This document shows, piece after piece, positions 58,997 to 64,000 of a stretch of DNA of 64,000 nucleotides (position 1 is its first letter; the number at the start of each line of letters is the position of its first letter). The DNA is taken from NCBI RefSeq assembly GCF_000226115.1, contig NC_016458.1:1178001-1242000 (forward strand), in the 5' to 3' direction. The position numbers were made by a program, and so were the translations under genes. Source of the DNA: Thermothielavioides terrestris NRRL 8126. Taxonomy: Eukaryota > Ascomycota > Sordariomycetes > Sordariales > Chaetomiaceae. Under the pieces are notes generated by a model. The model worked only from the letters and a program-made list of their open reading frames with translations. It ran no database searches and was not told where the DNA came from.

Positions 58997-61900
58997 GGGA
59001 CGTTTGTGCCCCCCTTTCAGTCGCCTATTGCCCGGGGGGCTCTCTGTTGGGTGCCGGATGAACCAGACATGAGCTATGAGCGACGAATGATCTATGGACA
59101 TGCCCGTCACGATTGAATATGAGCTTCTCGGATGGCGAGGCGTTTAGTGGATACCTAGCTTCTAGCGCAGAACGGGAACCGTTTTGTTTTTTGCTGGGCG
59201 TGGTCTGCTTGTTCGATTGCGACTTGTAACGACACAAGGCCGCGACCCGACAGAGACGTGGCACATGGCATCTCCCTATTTCGACAGAGCGCAGTCGGGA
59301 AGCCAAGACGGAAGCAAGCTGCGAATGTGATCAGGCAGCACGCCAAATCACAAAAATGACGAAATTGTACATGAGCGAGGAGGCAACCGGCCAACAATGT
59401 CCGGGTGCGTGGGTCACCAACGGGAAGGATCTCGCGTCCGCTGCCCGTCCTGCGCCGCACCACTGCCGGCAGCAGCTATCTTGAATTCTGATGTTCTCGT
59501 TGCCTTGGCACGTTAGGGCTGATGGCTGCTTCAGTCTACTCCCTCAAACATGCTGTAGATGCTCTTGGCCTAAGGATTTCAGCGTAAATTTGTAATGGAT
59601 GCACAGTAAATAGGGCATGTGCACCCAGCCAGACCTTGGATGTGACTTGGAACGACTCTGACATATGCCGGTGGACCAAACATCGGGGCTCTCATACAAG
59701 AAAGCATTCTCACATATCTGGCAACAGGACGGAGATCGGGCAATCCGTGTGAGCTGTAAGTTGTTGTAAGTCGATGTCACTAGGTGCGTCAGATTTGCTG
59801 TTTGGAAGTGGGCGATGTTGTCGTCTTGCGTCCTCATACTGTCCCATGTGGTTTGGGACCATTCCAGTCCGGCTTGGGCCATTTGATACTAGATATGTTC
59901 TGCGATGCCCACCCGAGGCTCAGGCTTTGACTTCAGACCTGGTCAGTGTTGAAAGTGCTTGTCGAAGGAGCTCACTCCTGTTGGTTGAAGGCTCGGCTGA
60001 GGAAGGCTCCAGCGCTGACGAGGCGAGAGGCCGTGAGACGAGAGTGCGGCCCTTTGGGTCGGTGGTTGAGGGGCTGCGGGAGGCAGGAGCTGTCGAACTG
60101 GCCATACAATGAAAACGGGGAGATATGTGGTTTTTGAAGGGATTCATTATCCCATGCAATGTCAGGGTTCAGACGGAAACCGATGCTCTGTTGCTGACAC
60201 ACCCCGTCTCCGTCCCGATGGTGCTTGATGGTGTGCGACAGCCCACATGGAACAATGCCCCACTTGCCCGAAAGAGATCGTCGGAGTTTGGTGGGTCCCG
60301 AGACCGAGACGCTAGTGTTTTCGATTTTGTGTGGAACCACCCGCCTTCATCTGCGCCGCTGGCTTGCGCCGGGTTCCTGACCACACGCTGCCGCCCGTCT
60401 TACACACATGAACCAAGCCGACCCAATCTAATTTAGGCCTATTCGCACAAACAAGAGGGGACTGTTGCGGCGTCATCTACGGAATACACTATCATACACT
60501 CAGGTACCTTATATGCAAGTACTTCTCTCCGGGGGAACAGCGTCGTTCGTTTTTGGACCGTATGTCCAGGCGGATTTCCGATGTGCTTGCCTGAACCGAA
60601 GCGCTGAGAACGAAAACACGAGACTGCGACAGTCCCCGCACAGACACTGACCCATCTCCGCATCAGATCTTGTGAAAGCTACTTCTTACCAACCCGTCCT
60701 CGGATTTCTCGTGTCTCAGCACTCGCAGAGGAGAAAGCTTACCTAGTTACTTTATTTTACAAGTCTCGGTGTAACGTGGCCGTTGATCCCTCATGAGATT
60801 CACAGCTCTTCGTCCTCGGTCGTCATCGTCACTCGAGAACTTCATTGGACCCCGGAGAGACGGGCGTTCTGCTCGGTTCCCGGATGCGACGCTAATTGGT
60901 GGTCTCTCGGGCTAAGCCCTGCGAAAGTGCCTGTTCCGTCGTGCTCACCCTCCGTTCGCTTGCAGCCGCCAAACCGCGTTCATCCTTGCGGGGATCCTTC
61001 ATTTTCCATCTCAACACTTGGAGCGGGCGGGGCGCACATGTGCGCTCCGTCCCTGGAGGGGCACCACAATCACTTCGGTTCTGCGACTCCGGAGCCTCTC
61101 CGGCGCTGCCACCCGCGCCAACCGTCTCTCGTCTCTCCTTCTGCGCTCCACGGCGACTTCCTCATTCCATGTGCGCGAGCATCTGAATCGTGGCTTTGCG
61201 GTTGCTCGTCCCGCCGCACACTCTCTTTCAATTCTTTTTCCTTAACCGTGTGGTCTCGAGGACTTCACGGCGCTCGCCTTCGCTCTTTCTCTTCTTTCGT
61301 TTCCTCTTCGCCCATTTTCTTGCGCTGTCGGTTGTCCGAACCCGGGAAACCGCATCCCTCAAACACGATCGCAAACGTCCAACCACGGCCTGCAAACCGC
61401 GCGCCGCTACCTTACTACGGGCAACCATCGCTTTCCATGACTCTTATTCAACGTCACCTTCAATACACATAGTTCCGCCGCGCGCATCATCGAGCCCTAG
61501 GAGTTTCCTACAGGCGCTGCTTGATTTTCTCACGATCTTCGACTTTCAGGCGCTGTAGCTGCTGGGCTTTTTCACTGGGCAGGCCCTGCCGTCCGCCAAC
61601 CTGAAACAGGAACCGTCCACACGCCCCTGGTTTCTCGTACGTCCCCAATTTCATTCATTCCCCCCGGCCACCCCCCTTCCCCCCCACCATTTGCGCTACC
61701 AATGGCAGCTTCTGCGCACTGCCGGCCCGCCCGGGCGCCTTGGATCGCATGCTGCGGCCCATCTCGCAGCCGCCCCCGATGCCCGTTTCCCATGGCTCTC
61801 TGCTGGGACGAACGGTGGGCTGCAAGTCAAGCGGATTCGAGCAGAGCGGGCATCCTCTCGAGAGGTGCTTTTTAGTTATCCGTGTTGCTTGTATGACACA

Positions 61901-62719
61901 TCGCGCCAGACAAGCAGGGACTGGGCGGGCAGTCGAGTGACCAAGTCATGCCGTGACAGGGGTGCTCGTCGAAACGTCGAAACACAGAGTGTGCGTGATG
62001 CCACTTCTGCGATCCGGCTGTTTAGGGACCTCCTTCTCGCTTGGCTGTGGTCGCGGGTGAAGGCCCGCAGCCTGCGTCTGCATTGGTCGGGTTGTCCTGA
62101 TCGGGCAACTACGGCAATAGTGCTCTTCTGGAACACCTGTTGTTGCACGCACGGCTCTCCTGCTCCTGTTTGCGCCGGCCGTCTGTTTCTGCCCGCAAGC
62201 TGTGCCTGCTAACCACTCTCTTCTGGATTCAGACTGCCTCGTCTTCCTCTGCCTTCGCGTGGTCGAAGGTCATTGGCTTGGCGGGTTCCCTCTTTTTGAC
62301 GCTGATTCCGACCCAGCTGACGCTGCGGTTACACTTTGGGCTTTTCCATTCTGGTCCCCCCCCCCTTTCGGCCTCACCATAGACTTGACGGCCCTCGTTG
62401 TTTGCCGCCGCGGCTACTTACACCTGCGGTTCCACCACCTTGGTTTTCCGTTGGCTCTTCGTCGTTTGCGGCACCCAGTTCTGCTGCTTAAACGGCTGGA
62501 GCGTCGACAACACGTCGCCTTCTTGACCGAGCGCCCGAGACTCGGCTACGCACCGTCGGTCTTGTTACGCAGCTCCGAGATCACCCACCTGTCGCAATCC
62601 GCCCATGGTGTTGGGGTGCTGGTTGACAGAAATTTGGAGGACTTTCGAGAATCTGGCAAGAAAGTGAGACTCGCAGGTGGTTTCGCATCGTCCTGAGGAG
62701 GGATAGGGGTCTCAGCTAG
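58997..62719. other. 3.7-kb region, 3' of KREV-1 and leader of the last gene
   Basis: No gene recognised. From about 60900 to 62700 it is pyrimidine-rich with CTCTTTCTCTTC-type runs, resembling a long fungal promoter and leader. Frames at 60783-61472 and 61691-62212 lack convincing starts or motifs. One ACGGAATAC motif lies at 60479. Confidence 0.45.
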
Positions 62720-64000
62720 ATGAATCCTCAAGATGGGAGAGCGATGGATCGACCGATGCCAGGATCCGTTAAGAGGGCGAGGGAGCGCGCCGCCGCCGGC
62801 TTACCGAGGGAAGCCATCCCGCCCCAGGAGCCCCAGATGGCCCGGCCCTCGGCCCCTCGACAGCCAGCCGCACGGCAACAAGCACCATTCGCCCTGCAGA
62901 CAAAGGATGGGCAAATCGGGGTGCCCATCTCTAGACCGATTCCGGCGCCGCAGTGGCCGCTGCAGGAACCTATCATAGCACCAGCTCAAGTCGACGGCGA
63001 ATCATTCCGGTCGCCGTCTGGAACCTCACGACCGCCCCAGCGACCCCCGCGGCCGAGCAGGGTGCCTTCGATTCTGGACGCCTCGAAGGTGCAGGACCAC
63101 ACGCCTGTGTTTCAGTACCGGCCCAGATCCGGGAGGGAGTCCGCCGGACAGGAGTTGCTGGCAGTGCCGGAGACTCCGTCCTCAAGCCTGTCGCGACCGT
63201 CCACCCTGTCGTCCGTCGCATCGATCCCCGACTTTCCTCTACCGTCATCACAATTACCGTCAGGACCTCCGCGGAGGAGCGTCAATCTCGGGCCGCCGCC
63301 ATCGGCCCGACGAGGTGCCTCTTCGTTTTATTCCAACGCCTCGTTCGTTTCCCCAATTCCAGAAGAGAGCCCACGCACACGTTCGCATGCCTCATTTGCG
63401 TCGAGCGCCGCCATGCCCGAGAACTGGGGGTCGCCGTCGCCCGGTCCAAGCCCCGATTATCCAGACCCTGTTTATGGCGAAGCCATATCGGACGAGAGAG
63501 AGGACGCAGACGACGACACAGACCGCTTAGTTAGGAGCGCAAGCTTGGGCAAGAGGGCAAAGCCTACACTGGTGAGCACTGCGGCGCCTCGCGGGATCGA
63601 CTCGAAGGACGGTGAACAGCGGTCAGGACCACAACCTCTCCAGGCGCCATTCCGCAATGGGACAGGTTACCTGGAAAGCTCAAGCTCTTCCGCTACGATT
63701 CCGGCGGTGACACAACCAGCCATTGGCACTGCCATATCCGCAGACACGATGCTTGGCGCATACACCTCGGCGAGCGCAGACGATCCATCAGATCCCTCTC
63801 GGGGGGCCACGCCTTCGCCGAATCCGCAGGTCGCCGGCCGGCCGTACAGTCGGCTCTCAGCGATACGCCGGCCTCCACGTCTGGATATCGACGCGGTGCG
63901 GAAGGCGGAAGCGAGAGGGAGCTTAACGAGTTTGCCAGATCTGATCCGGCGTGCAACAAGATTGGCCGCGAGCCTGGAGAAAGGTCGGAGACCCGCTAGC
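62720..64000 (+). CDS. N-terminal part of a large Pro/Ser-rich protein (runs off window)
   Basis: An open frame starts at an ATG at 62720 (MNPQDGRAMDRPM) and continues without a stop to the window edge, 427 codons. The sequence is rich in Pro, Ser and Arg (RPIPAPQWPLQEP, TSRPPQRPPRPSR, SLSRPSTLSSVASIPDFPLP), so it is mostly disordered, with an acidic patch (SDEREDADDDTDR). Near the end comes KAEARGSLTSLPDLIRRATR, then LAASLEKGRRPAS, an amphipathic helix that looks conserved. I have seen similar short segments ahead of a membrane segment in large uncharacterised ascomycete proteins, but cannot name the family. The absence of a signal peptide suggests a cytosolic N-terminus. Third-position GC and the intact frame over 1.28 kb support a real gene. 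Confidence 0.72.
   Translation, partial: MNPQDGRAMDRPMPGSVKRARERAAAGLPREAIPPQEPQMARPSAPRQPAARQQAPFALQTKDGQIGVPISRPIPAPQWPLQEPIIAPAQVDGESFRSPSGTSRPPQRPPRPSRVPSILDASKVQDHTPVFQYRPRSGRESAGQELLAVPETPSSSLSRPSTLSSVASIPDFPLPSSQLPSGPPRRSVNLGPPPSARRGASSFYSNASFVSPIPEESPRTRSHASFASSAAMPENWGSPSPGPSPDYPDPVYGEAISDEREDADDDTDRLVRSASLGKRAKPTLVSTAAPRGIDSKDGEQRSGPQPLQAPFRNGTGYLESSSSSATIPAVTQPAIGTAISADTMLGAYTSASADDPSDPSRGATPSPNPQVAGRPYSRLSAIRRPPRLDIDAVRKAEARGSLTSLPDLIRRATRLAASLEKGRRPAS

Noticed and set aside
60783..61472. 229-codon open frame in the region before the last gene
   Set aside because: Non-ATG start and low-complexity Ser/Leu/Pro composition from CT-rich DNA.
1..64000. tRNA genes or CRISPR-like arrays
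   Set aside because: Scanning for T-loop words such as GGTTCGAATCC gave only isolated matches with no cloverleaf; the only regular repeats are coding minisatellites and element-internal units.

Overview
This window looks like chromosomal DNA of a filamentous ascomycete. Genes are split by short GT-AG introns (about 50-230 nt) with CTAAC/CTGAC-type branch sites, codons are GC-rich at third positions, and the protein set is that of Pezizomycotina. An RdRP of the SAD-1 type, a KREV-1/Rsr1 GTPase and Sordariomycete-style secreted and cell-wall proteins point to Sordariomycetes, probably Sordariales. No single gene proves the genus.

Layout. 1-9 kb: a small Cys-containing secreted protein gene and a Mid2-like type I membrane protein gene, both on the minus strand, then about 5.5 kb with no recognisable gene. 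9-16.5 kb, all plus: a GPI-anchored class III GH18 chitinase with a LysM and a long Ser/Thr minisatellite stalk, a double-Myb telobox DNA-binding protein of the Teb1/Tay1 family, and ribosomal protein eS4. The eS4 promoter carries a telomere-like box. 16.5-22.7 kb: an accessory stretch with two copies, in opposite orientation, of a short non-autonomous terminal-inverted-repeat element of about 425 bp. Each copy has a degenerate telomere-like tract, a GC palindrome and its own 9-bp direct repeats outside the ends.

22.7-35.5 kb: mitochondrial D-lactate dehydrogenase, the RdRP with an N-terminal RRM, a 2-oxoglutarate/Fe(II) dioxygenase and AIM11 (divergent pair), and a small cupin. 35.5-39.5 kb is gene-poor. 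39.5-50 kb: a large disordered protein with a possible N-myristoylation signal, a phosphoinositide phospholipase C followed by a 56-nt poly-T, and a 42-residue CxxC/CxxC peptide gene too small for usual gene calling. 51.8-55.4 kb: CMS1 (90S pre-ribosome) divergent from a PQ-loop membrane protein whose exon 3/4 junction is one nucleotide out of frame. 57.7-64 kb: the KREV-1/RSR1 GTPase and the 5' part of a large Pro/Ser-rich protein running off the window.

Most genes are unrelated housekeeping or cell-surface genes and form no cluster. The main unusual material is the element pair with copy-specific but internally symmetric tips, the co-occurrence of telomere-like sequence with a telobox protein gene, and a strongly over-represented dispersed 9-mer, ACGGAATAC, confined to non-coding DNA. 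Exon boundaries below come from reading splice signals and conserved protein motifs by eye; no transcript data were available.
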